Shown here: positions 26,057-35,649 of the stretch, piece after piece
Position numbering within the stretch: the first letter of the stretch is position 1
Layout: each line of letters begins with the position of its first letter
Source: DATKUK01 sp035530655
Lineage (GTDB): Bacteria > Planctomycetota > Phycisphaerae > UBA1845 > DATKUK01
Length of the DNA: 64,000 nucleotides
Assembly (NCBI GenBank): GCA_035530655.1
Contig: DATKUK010000108.1
Location: 62,001 to 126,000 of the forward strand
Direction of reading: 5' to 3'
Translations under genes and position numbers: made by a program
Notes under the pieces: model-generated
What the model saw: the letters and a program-made list of their open reading frames with translations, nothing else
Databases searched by the model: none
Told to the model about the DNA's origin: nothing

Positions 26057-26831
26057 GGATCGCCTTCCAAGCCACGCAGACCACGACCACGCCCGACGTC
26101 AACGCATGTGTCGTCACACGCTCAAACCCCACCTCGTGCAGCGCCGTCGCCAGCCCTCGGCGATCCAGAAAGGATACCACCGATTTGGGCAAGTAGCGAT
26201 ACGCCCCACCACGGTCTCGACTCACGATCATCGCGGCGATAGGCATCAGACCCTCGAAATACAAGCGGTACAAGGCGCGCGCGGCGGCTTGCTTCGGCAG
26301 CGAGAACTCGAGGATCACCGCCCGGCCCCCCGGCTGCAATACCCGGTGCATGTCCGCCAGACCGGCCCGCACGTCCTGGAAGTTCCTCACCCCGAACGCA
26401 CAGCTCACCACCGAGAACGTGCCCGCGGCGAAAGGCAGGTGCATCGCATCGCCCAGGCACCAATGCTGACCGGGCCCCCCTCGCCCCACCGCCAGAGCAA
26501 GCATGCGCTCCGCGAAATCGACGCCCACCACCGCACCACGTCGCGCCGCCGCAAAGGCTCGGGCCAAATCGCCCGTGCCGCACGCCACATCCAACACCAG
26601 CTCCGCGTCCCGCAACGCCGCCAACGCCACCGCCTGTCGCCGCCAGTACGCGTCGCGACCCAGGCTCGTCAGCGTGTTGACCAACTCGTACGTGCCGGCG
26701 ATGGCATCGAACATCCGCCTGACGCGCCCGGCTTTGTCGGACTGCGCGTGCGGGTGACGCAGACCGACCCGGTCCCACACAGGCGGACGTCTCGGACGAA
26801 GCAGTTCGCCTTGCGGGCCCATGGCGGTCAT
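26049..26831 (-). CDS. ubiE: Demethylmenaquinone methyltransferase (UbiE/MenG)
   Basis: A SAM-dependent C-methyltransferase for the last step of menaquinone synthesis. The product of 260 aa has SAM motif I VLDVACGTGDLA (about 79-90), VGVDFAERML, the family signatures FDAIAGTYELVNTLTSLGRD and CAFGVRNFQDVRAGLADMHR, and SVVSFLDRRGL near the C-terminus. The ATG at 26831 overlaps the ubiD stop as ATGA, which fixes the start; the frame is open to 26909 within ubiD. Its own stop overlaps the following gene. The family and pathway assignment is firm. Confidence 0.95.
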   Translation of the reverse strand: MTAMGPQGELLRPRRPPVWDRVGLRHPHAQSDKAGRVRRMFDAIAGTYELVNTLTSLGRDAYWRRQAVALAALRDAELVLDVACGTGDLARAFAAARRGAVVGVDFAERMLALAVGRGGPGQHWCLGDAMHLPFAAGTFSVVSCAFGVRNFQDVRAGLADMHRVLQPGGRAVILEFSLPKQAAARALYRLYFEGLMPIAAMIVSRDRGGAYRYLPKSVVSFLDRRGLATALHEVGFERVTTHALTSGVVVVCVAWKAIHG

Positions 26832-28336
26832 CCATCCAGGCCGTATTCCCGCCAGCGCCGGTCCACGCGCTCTTGCACGTCGCGGGTCATCGTCGCCAGG
26901 TCGGGCCACTCGCGCACTTCGCCCTCACCGGGAATCTTGCGGGTTGCGTCGATACCCATCTTGCTGCCGGCGCCGCAATACGGCGAGGCGTGGTCGAGGA
27001 TATCCAGCGGCCCGTCGACCAGAAAAGTGTCTCGACGAGGATCCACATTGGCGCACAGGTGAAACAGCACGTCCTGTTCATCATGCACGTTGACCGTCTC
27101 ATCCACCACCACCACGAACTTGGTCAACGCCATTTGTCCCGACCCCCAGATCGCACTGATCACCCGACGGGCCTGGTACGGATACTCCTTGCGGATCTTC
27201 ACGAACATGCAGTGATGAAACGTGCCGAACATCGGCAGATGGTAATCGATGACATCCGGCGCGATCATCTTCAAGAGCGGCAGGAAGATCCGCTCCGTGG
27301 CTTTGCCGAAGTAGTAGTCTTCCATCGGCGGCAGCCCCACAATCGTCGCCGGATAGATGGCGTCGCGCCGATGGGTGATGGCCGTCACGTGCGCCCTCGG
27401 GAAGTGGTCCGCCAGCGAATAAAAGCCCGTGTGATCGCCGAAGGGCCCTTCCAGAATCAACTCGTCGGCCGGATCGATGTACCCCTCGACGACAATCTCG
27501 GCCGATGCGGGCACGTGCAGGTCGTTCGTCCTGCACTTGACCAACTCCAGGCCCGCGCCACCAAGAAAGCCCGCCATCAAAAACTCGCTCACGTCGGGTG
27601 GAAGCGGACACGTCGCCGCGTACGGCAGCACACTTGGGCCGCCCAGCACCACCGCCACGGGCATTCTCTGCCCGGCCCGCTCATGCATCCGCCAATGCCG
27701 CGCGCCGTCGTGATGCATGTGCCAGTGCATGGCGGCCAGCTTCGGCTCGATCAACTGCACGCGATACATGCCGACATTGTCCTGGCCGGTTTGCGGGCTC
27801 CGCGTGACGACCCCACCCAGCGTGATGTAGCGCCCCCCGTCCTGCGGCCAACACTTCAGCGCGGGCAGCATGCTCAGATCGGCGTCGTCGGTGTGCACCA
27901 CCTCCTGACAGACACCCCGCGAAACCACTCTCGGCGCGTAGGAGGACAGCCGCATCAGGTCCGGCAGCTTCCTGAGCTTCGCCATCAGGGTCGCAGGCAG
28001 CTCGGGCTTGATCAGTCGCTCGATGCGCCGCCCCAGTTCCTCCAGGTCATCACATCCCAAAGCCAACGCCACGCGACGATAACTGCCGAAGGCGTTGATC
28101 AACACGGGCATGTTCGACCCGGCCACGTGCTCGAACAGCAGCGCATGGCCCCCACGCCCGCCGTGGACCGGGTCGGTCGGCGGCGCCCCGGCCTGCCCCT
28201 CCGGCGAGGGCATCTTCATGACCCGATCCGCGATCTCAGTGATCTCCAGCTCCGGGTCCACTTCCACCGAAACCCGTTTGAGCTGACCCCGTCGATCGAG
28301 TTCGACCACGAAGCTCTGCAAGTCCGCAAAAGGCAT
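26828..28336 (-). CDS. ubiD: UbiD-family decarboxylase (menaquinone, MqnL-type)
   Basis: A prenyl-FMN-dependent, non-oxidative decarboxylase that acts after prenylation in the futalosine route. The 502-aa protein has the usual N-terminal start (FADLQSFVVELDRRGQLKRV), the prFMN and metal regions around NVGMYRVQ and MHWHMHHDGARHW, the catalytic stretch EGPFGDHTGFYSLAD with the conserved Glu, and a C-terminal GIDATRK. The cofactor is made by the ubiX product further down the operon. The start ATG has GAGGA upstream and lies 25 bp after the AsmA-like gene. The start of ubiE overlaps its stop by four bases. Confidence 0.94.
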   Translation of the reverse strand: MPFADLQSFVVELDRRGQLKRVSVEVDPELEITEIADRVMKMPSPEGQAGAPPTDPVHGGRGGHALLFEHVAGSNMPVLINAFGSYRRVALALGCDDLEELGRRIERLIKPELPATLMAKLRKLPDLMRLSSYAPRVVSRGVCQEVVHTDDADLSMLPALKCWPQDGGRYITLGGVVTRSPQTGQDNVGMYRVQLIEPKLAAMHWHMHHDGARHWRMHERAGQRMPVAVVLGGPSVLPYAATCPLPPDVSEFLMAGFLGGAGLELVKCRTNDLHVPASAEIVVEGYIDPADELILEGPFGDHTGFYSLADHFPRAHVTAITHRRDAIYPATIVGLPPMEDYYFGKATERIFLPLLKMIAPDVIDYHLPMFGTFHHCMFVKIRKEYPYQARRVISAIWGSGQMALTKFVVVVDETVNVHDEQDVLFHLCANVDPRRDTFLVDGPLDILDHASPYCGAGSKMGIDATRKIPGEGEVREWPDLATMTRDVQERVDRRWREYGLDG

Positions 28337-28361
28337 GATCGTCCTCGCCCAGCGCCGGTGT

Positions 28362-31300
28362 CTAATTGCCCCGGCGCAGTTGCTTGGTCAGGGCATAGTA
28401 AGCGGTCGTGACGAGGTTGTCCCGCAGGATGCGCCCCATGATTTCATGCGGCGCCAGATACCGGACGCGCTCGTCCTTCAACGTTCCCCCCGGCCCGGCA
28501 ACGCCCGTCTTGTGGAACATCGCGATGCGCCCCTGGGCACGCTCGGCCCAGTACGGATTCTCCCATCGGGCCAGCAGGTCGATGCCCACCTGGTACTGGA
28601 TCCGGTCGTCCGGGAAGGTATAGCCATCCACATAGATATTGTATACGTTACCGATGAAGATCATCCGGTTGTGGGTGCGGCCGTCGCTCAGCTTGTCAAA
28701 CCAGTTCCGCATCCGCCGAAAATCGAACTCGACCAGGTTCAGCCCCGGGAAGATACGCGCCACCGCAGCCGGCGCCGCCCGCCCGGCGATCGTGCCCCCT
28801 TCGATCGCCATCGAGCCGGGCCCCGTCGGATAGTCCCCTGCTCGCGCCCCACTCCAGCGCGCGTGTGTGCGTTCCTCGATCGCAATCGATCCGCGAACTT
28901 TCATGCCTGGAAAGAAGCTCTCGATCAGAGGCGCCAGTTCCTCTCGGGACTGCACGCCGCTGGCCGCATAGGAAAAATCATAGTATGGGTCCGCCTCCCG
29001 CAGGTCGCTGACCAGTTCGCCGCTGACGGCCCCACCGGCCAGCACGCTGACGAACGGGGCACGTAACTGCCCGTCCTCGAGCATGACGTCGCTGGTCAAC
29101 TCGTCGAACAGCAACAGCGCTTCGCTCTTGCTGTCGGTCAATCGCCCTTGCCTGACGTGCACCTGACCGGTCAGCCGACCCTGCCGCACCCACTCGGGCA
29201 TTTCGCGCGAGTCGGTCGCCGCTTCGTCCTGCTCGGACGCGCCCTGGCTACGTCGCGCCGACAGGTCCGAAACGAACCCGATAAGCTCGTCGACGTCCAG
29301 CCACTCGGCCGCCAACATCCACTCGCCGTGCGGAGCGCCGCTCAGGTCGGTAACCTCGCCGGCCACCACCAGCGAAGAGCTGCCCGCCGAGACTGCCAAC
29401 CCGTCCGTGGCTACTCGGTCGTGCGAGAAGTCCACCCGCTCAGACGACAGCTCGAACGGCATCTCGGCCAGCCTCAGCGCCAGCCCACTTAAGATCACTT
29501 GCGATTCGCCGAGGCGGATACTCCCGTCCCGGACGGCCAGCGCGATCCGGCCGTCCACCCCACCGGTCAGCTCCGCGTCCGTCAGAACGCCGGACATAGC
29601 GGCGACCCGCTCCAGCCGGGGAGTGTCCACCGTCAAAGTCGCGTCGGCTCGTTTGACCGCGATCCCACCGGACGGGGCGTCGCGTCCGAGCGCGATCCGT
29701 CCGCGGCCCTCGATGCGGTTGCCGTCCGCCTCGATCCATGCGCGGTCGACCGACAGCCCCGGCGCATCCGCATGAGCGGCGGCGGTCTGCGACGCGCCGG
29801 TAATCTGGAAACCGGCGCGCAAAGCCCTCCCGGCCGGCTTGGTCAAATACGGTTCGGCGTCGACCTGCACCTCGGTTGCGTCCAACTCGCCCGACACCGC
29901 CACCCGCGAAGGTGTAACCGACAGGCCCACCCTCGCGTCGGCGTGCCCGGTGAGCCCATACCGATCCAGCCATACCTCCAGGTCGGGGTTCAGCCGGCGG
30001 AGTTCCTGCCCGAAGGTCACCTCGACGGCGCCAGCCAGCTCGGCCTGCCGAACCGGACCGGTCCACGCCGATCGGCCCGTCGGCTCGGACGCTTCGGCTG
30101 CGTGGCCGACCAAATCGGTTACGATCTGCCCGCTATCTACCCGCACCTGGCAGCCCGCCAACTGCATCGTCAGTTCGTCGACGCGCCACTCCTGTGGATC
30201 GCGTCCGGACCACGGGCCGACAGCCGCCAACCGCATCGTCAGGCGGGCCGGCACCCCGATTGGCTTGCGTAAAGCCGACTCGCCTGGCACAAGCCCGTTG
30301 AGCGGGCCGACGTCCAGCTCCAGCCACATGCGCTGGCCCGACGGGTCCTGCCGCCACGTCCCAAAGGCGTCAAAGCCGCCGGCCAACTCGTATCGGGCGC
30401 AGAAGTCGGCAAGCACGGGCACATGTGCGGCTGCGGCCGTCACATCGGTAACGTGCACGCGCACCTGCGAACCTTCCTTGTCCGAGCCCAACCCCACACC
30501 CAGTTGGCCCTCCATTCCCTCGGTCTGCCACCGCAGTCCATACTGGTGCACAAACCCGGGAGAGGTTTGATCGTAGAGGTAGTCCACGTCGAGCAGCATG
30601 GGGCGCCCTGCCGGTTTGCGCAGAGCCACCGGCTCGTCCAGTTGCACCCCGGCTGCGTCCGCCGCCACCCGCGCGCGCACGCGGCAAAGTTGCGGTTCGG
30701 CGTGGTCCTCCAAAAGGACGCCGCGTACGTTGGCCCCGATCACAGCCGAGAACCCGCCCGTCAGCTCGGCGCCGGCGCTCTGTTGAGCAAGCCAGCGGCG
30801 GGCCAACGGTACGCATGCGACAAGTTCCTCCAAACCGTCGACCTCCAGGCGTGCGCGAACCGACGCATCGGTCCGCAGTGCCTCCGACCCGGCAGACTGC
30901 ACCGCATAGAGGAGGCCCTCGACGGACTTCAGCTCCGCCCGCCCGCCACCGTATCGAATCTCGGCACTGAATCCGTCCACGCCACGTTCGGACAGGCCGG
31001 TCAGGTCCGCCCACGCCGCCAGCTTCAGCGCCGAGCCGGGGCGCTTGTCCAGCACGTCGCCGAGCTTGCACGCGCTGTCGGCATCCAGCACGCATTCAAA
31101 CCGCGCCGTCGCTCCGGTGGCCCGCGACAGGCTCGCGCGAAAGCCGGCCCGACCAGACAGCTCCGTCGCCCCCAACCATTGCGCAAAGCCCGGCCAAACT
31201 CTCGCCGCGCGCGTCAGATCCGTCGTGCTGATCTCAGCCGACAGCGTCGCGTTCTGCGCAAAGCGGCGCAGCCAAGGCTCGATGTCCGAGCCGGGTTCCG

Positions 31301-32693
31301 GCAGCGGCAGATCGCCCGAGGCACTCGCCTCCACCGGGCCGAAGCGAACGCGCAGTTCGTCCACCGCCAGCCAACGCGTGCTCGATGTATAGCGCGCCGC
31401 CACAGCCAGTTCGGCAGGGCAGCCTTCGCGGCAATCGGCGACGCCTTCATAAGCCAGGCGCAACCGCTCGGATTGAATCAAGCCCGCAAGCTCGTCCGTG
31501 TCGCCCGACCTGGCCCAGCGCGTCTCGAAGCGGCAGGCGCCGCCCAGTTCCGATAGCCCACCCTCGCGCCCCAACTCGGGCAGAAGGTTGGCGATGCGTG
31601 ACAGATCGCTAACCTCGCCTGACAGGTTCAGTTGGACGGGCTTGTGGCTCCGTGGGGCCACCACCACGGCCGGGCCGCTGCCTGACACCTCAAGCCCGGG
31701 CATCTTGCACCGAACCTGCTCGATCCGCAGCACCTCCGCGCTGGGATTGAGCGAGCCGTGGGTTTGCAGCGACAGCGACTCGACCCCCTGCGGTTGCTGA
31801 CCGCCGGTCGGCCAAGCCCGTACATCGCGCGCTTCCACGGCCAATCGCCAGGTGAGCGACAGATCCGACTCAAGCTCGAGGTCGATCCGGCCATTGCTCC
31901 GCCCAGCCAAGCGGTCCAGAGCCAAGCCGCCGGCCCAGTGGACCGGCACGGTGCCCAGATCCAGGCCGATCCATTCAAAGCGGCCCGCGCCGCCCAGGCG
32001 GGCCTGTCGATTCAGCCGCGGGGCCGTCACCTCCCCCTCGGAAAGCAGCCGTCCCGCAGCCGTCTCGACCGGTCCGCTGACGATGTGCTCGACGAGCTGC
32101 CCGTTGACCTGCCAACTCACCCGACCCGTGCGCCGGTCCAGCTCACATCGCAGGGCGCCGAAGTGTACGTCGGTCTGCCGCTGTCTTTGCTGATCCACAA
32201 GGTGCAGCACACCCGCCACCAGCGCCCACGAGTCGGCTTGCATCGAATCGGCCGGTGGGGGCAGGTCGACCACGTTCAGCCGCCCCTGCTTGTCCAACAC
32301 CACCCAGACTTCGGGCTCGTCCAACTGGAGCGCGCCGAGGTTGCCGGCAAGCCAACGCCACGGGGCCAGCGGGCACCGCAGCCGACCCACGCGGAGCAGA
32401 AGTCCCGACCCGAACGGCTCGCGCCGCTCGACCTCGACACCCTCTACGACGACCCCGTCGGCCCAGCCGACCCGCACCGAGGTCACCCTGGCAGGTCGAC
32501 CAAGCTGCCGCGAAAGGGCGTTGGCAACATTGGTCGCAAGCCAGCGTTCCGGGATCAGCGCTGGGAGCGCGGCGCCTAAGGCCACCAGGGCGATCAAGGC
32601 CACGCTCAGTCGCCCCAACCAGCGGGCCCACGCGGGTCGGGGGCCAGACCTGCGGCGCAGCCAGACGCCTTTTCGTAACGGGATCCTCGTCAC
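28362..32693 (-). CDS. Giant AsmA/TamB-like envelope protein
   Basis: A 1443-aa protein with an Arg-rich N-terminus, one transmembrane segment (LSVALIALVALGAALPALIP, about 28-47) and a very long beta-rich repeat region, ending in an AsmA_2-type C-terminal domain with GSMAIEGGTIAGRAAPA, LVEFDFRRMRNWFDKLSDG and YQVGIDLLARW. This is the architecture of AsmA, YhdP and TamB proteins, which form periplasmic bridges thought to carry phospholipid to the outer membrane. The start is GTG at 32693. It is the first gene of the operon that carries the late menaquinone enzymes. The family is clear from the N-terminal anchor and C-terminal domain; a lipid-transport role is inferred from the family. Confidence 0.85.
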   Translation of the reverse strand: MTRIPLRKGVWLRRRSGPRPAWARWLGRLSVALIALVALGAALPALIPERWLATNVANALSRQLGRPARVTSVRVGWADGVVVEGVEVERREPFGSGLLLRVGRLRCPLAPWRWLAGNLGALQLDEPEVWVVLDKQGRLNVVDLPPPADSMQADSWALVAGVLHLVDQQRQRQTDVHFGALRCELDRRTGRVSWQVNGQLVEHIVSGPVETAAGRLLSEGEVTAPRLNRQARLGGAGRFEWIGLDLGTVPVHWAGGLALDRLAGRSNGRIDLELESDLSLTWRLAVEARDVRAWPTGGQQPQGVESLSLQTHGSLNPSAEVLRIEQVRCKMPGLEVSGSGPAVVVAPRSHKPVQLNLSGEVSDLSRIANLLPELGREGGLSELGGACRFETRWARSGDTDELAGLIQSERLRLAYEGVADCREGCPAELAVAARYTSSTRWLAVDELRVRFGPVEASASGDLPLPEPGSDIEPWLRRFAQNATLSAEISTTDLTRAARVWPGFAQWLGATELSGRAGFRASLSRATGATARFECVLDADSACKLGDVLDKRPGSALKLAAWADLTGLSERGVDGFSAEIRYGGGRAELKSVEGLLYAVQSAGSEALRTDASVRARLEVDGLEELVACVPLARRWLAQQSAGAELTGGFSAVIGANVRGVLLEDHAEPQLCRVRARVAADAAGVQLDEPVALRKPAGRPMLLDVDYLYDQTSPGFVHQYGLRWQTEGMEGQLGVGLGSDKEGSQVRVHVTDVTAAAAHVPVLADFCARYELAGGFDAFGTWRQDPSGQRMWLELDVGPLNGLVPGESALRKPIGVPARLTMRLAAVGPWSGRDPQEWRVDELTMQLAGCQVRVDSGQIVTDLVGHAAEASEPTGRSAWTGPVRQAELAGAVEVTFGQELRRLNPDLEVWLDRYGLTGHADARVGLSVTPSRVAVSGELDATEVQVDAEPYLTKPAGRALRAGFQITGASQTAAAHADAPGLSVDRAWIEADGNRIEGRGRIALGRDAPSGGIAVKRADATLTVDTPRLERVAAMSGVLTDAELTGGVDGRIALAVRDGSIRLGESQVILSGLALRLAEMPFELSSERVDFSHDRVATDGLAVSAGSSSLVVAGEVTDLSGAPHGEWMLAAEWLDVDELIGFVSDLSARRSQGASEQDEAATDSREMPEWVRQGRLTGQVHVRQGRLTDSKSEALLLFDELTSDVMLEDGQLRAPFVSVLAGGAVSGELVSDLREADPYYDFSYAASGVQSREELAPLIESFFPGMKVRGSIAIEERTHARWSGARAGDYPTGPGSMAIEGGTIAGRAAPAAVARIFPGLNLVEFDFRRMRNWFDKLSDGRTHNRMIFIGNVYNIYVDGYTFPDDRIQYQVGIDLLARWENPYWAERAQGRIAMFHKTGVAGPGGTLKDERVRYLAPHEIMGRILRDNLVTTAYYALTKQLRRGN

Positions 32694-33054
32694 CGTGGGT
32701 CAGCCTACAAGCAAACGTGCCGGCGAATTGTAGCGGGCGGTGCCGGAGCAAGGAACCGCAGACACCGCCAAGGCCTCGTGCCGGCTGGAAACCTCGCTCC
32801 GCGCCCGGCGGCACCGGCACGTACGTCACCACAAAGGCGTGTGGCCAACCAGAAATGGCGAGGCACGACAAGACATGAACCTGCACGGATGAGCAAAGCC
32901 GACCGCGGCAAACAACCCCCGCACTTCACCGAACGTTTCCCAGGCGGCACCTCGCGCGACAAGACGTGCCCAACACGAGAGCGCCTCGCCGTCTTTACGA
33001 GGCAGCGAGGCGCTGTGCGAATCTGCGGATCGACGCGCGCATCGGCACGAAGGG
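32694..33054 (-). other. Non-coding spacer upstream of the menaquinone operon
   Basis: 361 bp without a credible gene. It contains a candidate minus-strand promoter close to the AsmA-like gene and, near the other end, a perfect 10-bp hairpin (32980-32989 with 33005-33014) about 40 bp after the lipoprotein stop. That hairpin has no T run, so it is at best a weak terminator. Confidence 0.6.
32727..32755 (-). promoter_or_regulatory. Candidate promoter of the AsmA-menaquinone operon
   Basis: On the minus strand, TACAAT (32732 to 32727) is a 5/6 match to the -10 consensus, 17 bp after a poor -35 (TTCCTT). The start would be about 25 nt before the GTG start of the first gene. Confidence 0.4.
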
Positions 33055-33486
33055 CTACTTGTTTATCACGGCTTCCATTCGGTCAAGGATGCTGACGCAT
33101 TCATCGAGCCCGGCCAGCCCCGCCTGGAAGTCCGGCTCAGCAACATCGACTTTGGCGGCTACCTTCTCGTTGAACGTCTGCGCCAGTTCATCCGACAGCG
33201 CTGCAAGCTGGCCCCTCTTGTCCGCGTCGGGCACGCGCTTCCCGACGATCGCTCTGATCTCCGCGTTGACGTACGAGGACGCGTTGTCGAAAATCACGTC
33301 GTTCGCGCCCCCTCGGACCATGCCTTGCTCGAATCGACTACGCACGATTTCCAGCAGCTTCCGAGCCTCACCGAGTTGAAATGCTGCGGTGCTGCGGTCC
33401 TGGGCCGACTCACCGCAACCAACCAATACACCACTGCACGCAACACTAGCACACGCCACCCGCGCCCACGTCCGAAATTGTGTCAT
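33055..33486 (-). CDS. Small putative lipoprotein
   Basis: A 143-aa protein with a signal peptide (ARVACASVACSGVLVGC) ending in a lipobox, Cys24. The mature domain is helical, rich in Gln, Asp and Glu, and ends in ILDRMEAVINK; no family is recognised. The ATG at 33486 is used because it starts just before the signal sequence; the frame is open to 33543. It follows the pseudopilin-like gene by 53 bp in the same direction and may be co-transcribed with it. The likely location is the inner leaflet of an outer envelope membrane or the cytoplasmic membrane. Confidence 0.75.
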   Translation of the reverse strand: MTQFRTWARVACASVACSGVLVGCGESAQDRSTAAFQLGEARKLLEIVRSRFEQGMVRGGANDVIFDNASSYVNAEIRAIVGKRVPDADKRGQLAALSDELAQTFNEKVAAKVDVAEPDFQAGLAGLDECVSILDRMEAVINK

Positions 33487-33539
33487 GTCGCTGTCGCTCC
33501 TCCCATGAGATCGGGGCCTCCTCCACCGGGGTCCGCGCG

Positions 33540-34580
33540 TCAATCCATCGGTATCTTTGTGCCCTGCGGCATGATGTAAAACTGAGAGCGCACGCTTGCC
33601 AGATCAAGCTCCATCGAGTAAATGCTGATCTTGCCTTTGTACTGATTGGCCTGGGCAGGATCGGAAAACGGCTGCTGCCCGTCCCTCGACACGTGGGCAT
33701 CAGCGTAGCAGACGTTGGCCGAGCCCAGATGTCGCGGACTGAGCACCAGCTTGTTTCCATGCGTAACCCCATGCATCCTGAAATCACCGGCCGGGAACCA
33801 CTCTCCCCACGCCCGATCCAGCGTATCGGACCACAGCGCGCAATCGGATGGTGCCCGTACCTCCGACATACTGACGCCCTGGACGTAATAGTACTGCTCG
33901 GTTCCGCTGCCCAGATCCAGATAGACCCCAGGAGCGCCGCTTTGCGTATTGTCGCCCTTGGGCGGATACCCCGGAGTCGGCAAGGCGGGACTCCTCAATC
34001 CGTAGTTTAGGTTGCTGCTGGGCGGAGCCTGGCAGCGCAACATCTCATTATAGGTGAAGGCCGCCGTATGCTTCCATGTGGTCGAAAGCGATGCGCTCCT
34101 GGGACTCGGGGCCGTCTCCAAGTTGGTCGTGTAGATGGTGGCAGAATCCTGTGACGGACACTTGAAGATCTCAGGCAGTTCGTCCTCGAAAAGGAGTTTG
34201 AAGAAGTAATGGAACTTGCCATGATAGCCCTGGCCCAACGCGTCGCTGAAGCCCCACGTGGTAATATCCTCGTCGGACACTCCCGGGTTGATTTTCATTG
34301 CGTAGGCCGCGTAGTAGGAGTGAGGGGGGTCGTACTTGCGTGTGGAGGGGTTGCCGGTAAAACTGTACAGCGCCGGGTGCGCCCGACTGGGCGCGAAGGT
34401 CGAATAGTCAGTCTCATAGATTGCCACCGCCCGACCCCACTGCCCCAGTGTGGAGGCACAGACCGCCGCCTTGGCCTGGTCGCGAGCCTTACTCAGGCTC
34501 GGCAGCAGGATGGAGATCAACAGGGCAATAATCGCCACCACTACCAGCAGCTCGATCAACGTAAAAGCCTGTCGCTTCAT
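33540..34580 (-). CDS. Prepilin-like protein (N-terminal methylation motif, planctomycete type)
   Basis: A 346-aa type II secretion / type IV pilin-like protein. The N-terminus MKRQA then FTLIELLVVVAIIALLISILLP is a class III signal cut by prepilin peptidase between Ala5 and Phe6. The soluble part has the C-terminal SPRHLGSANVCYADAHVSRDG region that marks the H-x9-DG pseudopilin family abundant in planctomycetes. The ATG at 34580 has AAAGGTGGGG upstream and gives the basic leader expected. No secretion ATPase or prepilin peptidase is nearby, as is usual for this family. The role is probably in cell-surface fibres or cargo secretion; that is inferred from the family. Confidence 0.9.
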   Translation of the reverse strand: MKRQAFTLIELLVVVAIIALLISILLPSLSKARDQAKAAVCASTLGQWGRAVAIYETDYSTFAPSRAHPALYSFTGNPSTRKYDPPHSYYAAYAMKINPGVSDEDITTWGFSDALGQGYHGKFHYFFKLLFEDELPEIFKCPSQDSATIYTTNLETAPSPRSASLSTTWKHTAAFTYNEMLRCQAPPSSNLNYGLRSPALPTPGYPPKGDNTQSGAPGVYLDLGSGTEQYYYVQGVSMSEVRAPSDCALWSDTLDRAWGEWFPAGDFRMHGVTHGNKLVLSPRHLGSANVCYADAHVSRDGQQPFSDPAQANQYKGKISIYSMELDLASVRSQFYIMPQGTKIPMD

Positions 34581-34802
34581 AGCGATCCCCACCTTTCTGG
34601 ACATGCCCCGAATCCGAGAAGAACTTTCCAGGTTGTACCCACACGAACGCTCTATAGCAGGCCAACAACCACTCAGTCCTGGCCGCTCACTGCGTGCTAC
34701 TTCCTGCCAATACAAGTGTCACCGCAGACCAACGGCGGGTCAACTGCTGGGTCGGCCGTCTAGCCGCTCCCCCTCGTGGCCCACGCCGGAAACGGGGTCG
34801 AA

Positions 34803-35615
34803 TTATGGAGCGCCCTGCGGTTCTGGCGGTCCGCTGGGGCCGATGACTCGTGGCCTGCGCCCGGACCCCCAATCATCGTCGCGGCGGTCGGGTCGACGCC
34901 GACCAGTCCGATCCCGTTCGGTCAGCTCCTCCAGCCGGCGCAGGATGGTCCGCTCGCGGGCCTCTCGGCGGTGCTCCAATCGACGTTTCTGCTCTGCAAT
35001 CCTGGTCTCTAACTCCCTTAGCTCCAATGCCCTGCGCTCGGTCTGAACGTCGAACTGCTCACGCAACAGGTTCTCAAGTTCGTTTCGCAGGTCGTGACGG
35101 GCCGTTTCGTCGTCCGTGCCCCTATAGCTGCGGGCCGATTGACGGATGCGAAACTCCAGCTTGTGCTCGGCGACTAGAAGCCCGCCAAGCTCGGGATCGC
35201 GCTGACAGGTCTCGTACAGCGGCCAGAGCTTGCGGATCAGCCGTCCGGCGACCGGCCGGTCCGCCGCGGCCTCGTCCAGAAGCCGCTCGTGCAGGAAGGG
35301 GAAGTGCTCGGCGACGAACGCCAGAAGCTGCTGACGCTGCTCGGCGTTCAACTCGACCGGCGGGCGGTCCGGCCGACCGGCACCATCACGCCGCCGCGGC
35401 CCATGGCCTTCCAGCAGATCGTCCGACGGCATGCCCTGTCGCCCACCCCCGCCTCGGCCCGGCCGGCGCATGTCGGAATGCCATGCAGGCTGTGTCGACG
35501 GCTCGGGCGTCTGAAGCGACTCGCCCATCACAGCAGGGGAAGAACCCGGTACGACGCCGAAAGCGATCAGAGCTGCCGTAAGCACAAACAGCGTGTAAAG
35601 CTTGCCTCGAAACAT
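34803..35615 (-). CDS. Exported coiled-coil protein encoded with an ECF sigma factor
   Basis: About 270 aa with a signal peptide (YTLFVLTAALIAFGVVP) after a double ATG; GGAGG places the second ATG (35615) at the better distance, the first being 35618. The mature region has a Gly/Arg-rich linker, then a helical domain (residues about 95-245) with long charged helices such as ELRELETRIAEQKRRLEHRRE. The layout resembles Spy/CpxP-like periplasmic proteins, without their LTxxQ motif. It is the third gene of the sigma/anti-sigma operon, starting 34 bp after the anti-sigma gene, so it may be the effector or sensor of an envelope response. Function unknown. Confidence 0.72.
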   Translation of the reverse strand: MFRGKLYTLFVLTAALIAFGVVPGSSPAVMGESLQTPEPSTQPAWHSDMRRPGRGGGGRQGMPSDDLLEGHGPRRRDGAGRPDRPPVELNAEQRQQLLAFVAEHFPFLHERLLDEAAADRPVAGRLIRKLWPLYETCQRDPELGGLLVAEHKLEFRIRQSARSYRGTDDETARHDLRNELENLLREQFDVQTERRALELRELETRIAEQKRRLEHRREARERTILRRLEELTERDRTGRRRPDRRDDDWGSGRRPRVIGPSGPPEPQGAP

Positions 35616-35649
35616 CATCTTCCTCCGTTCCGGACAGATGCCGGACGCG

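Noticed and set aside
26873..28411. A 512-codon plus-strand frame opposite ubiD
   Set aside because: The product is low-complexity (His, Gln, Arg) and fully antisense to a conserved enzyme.
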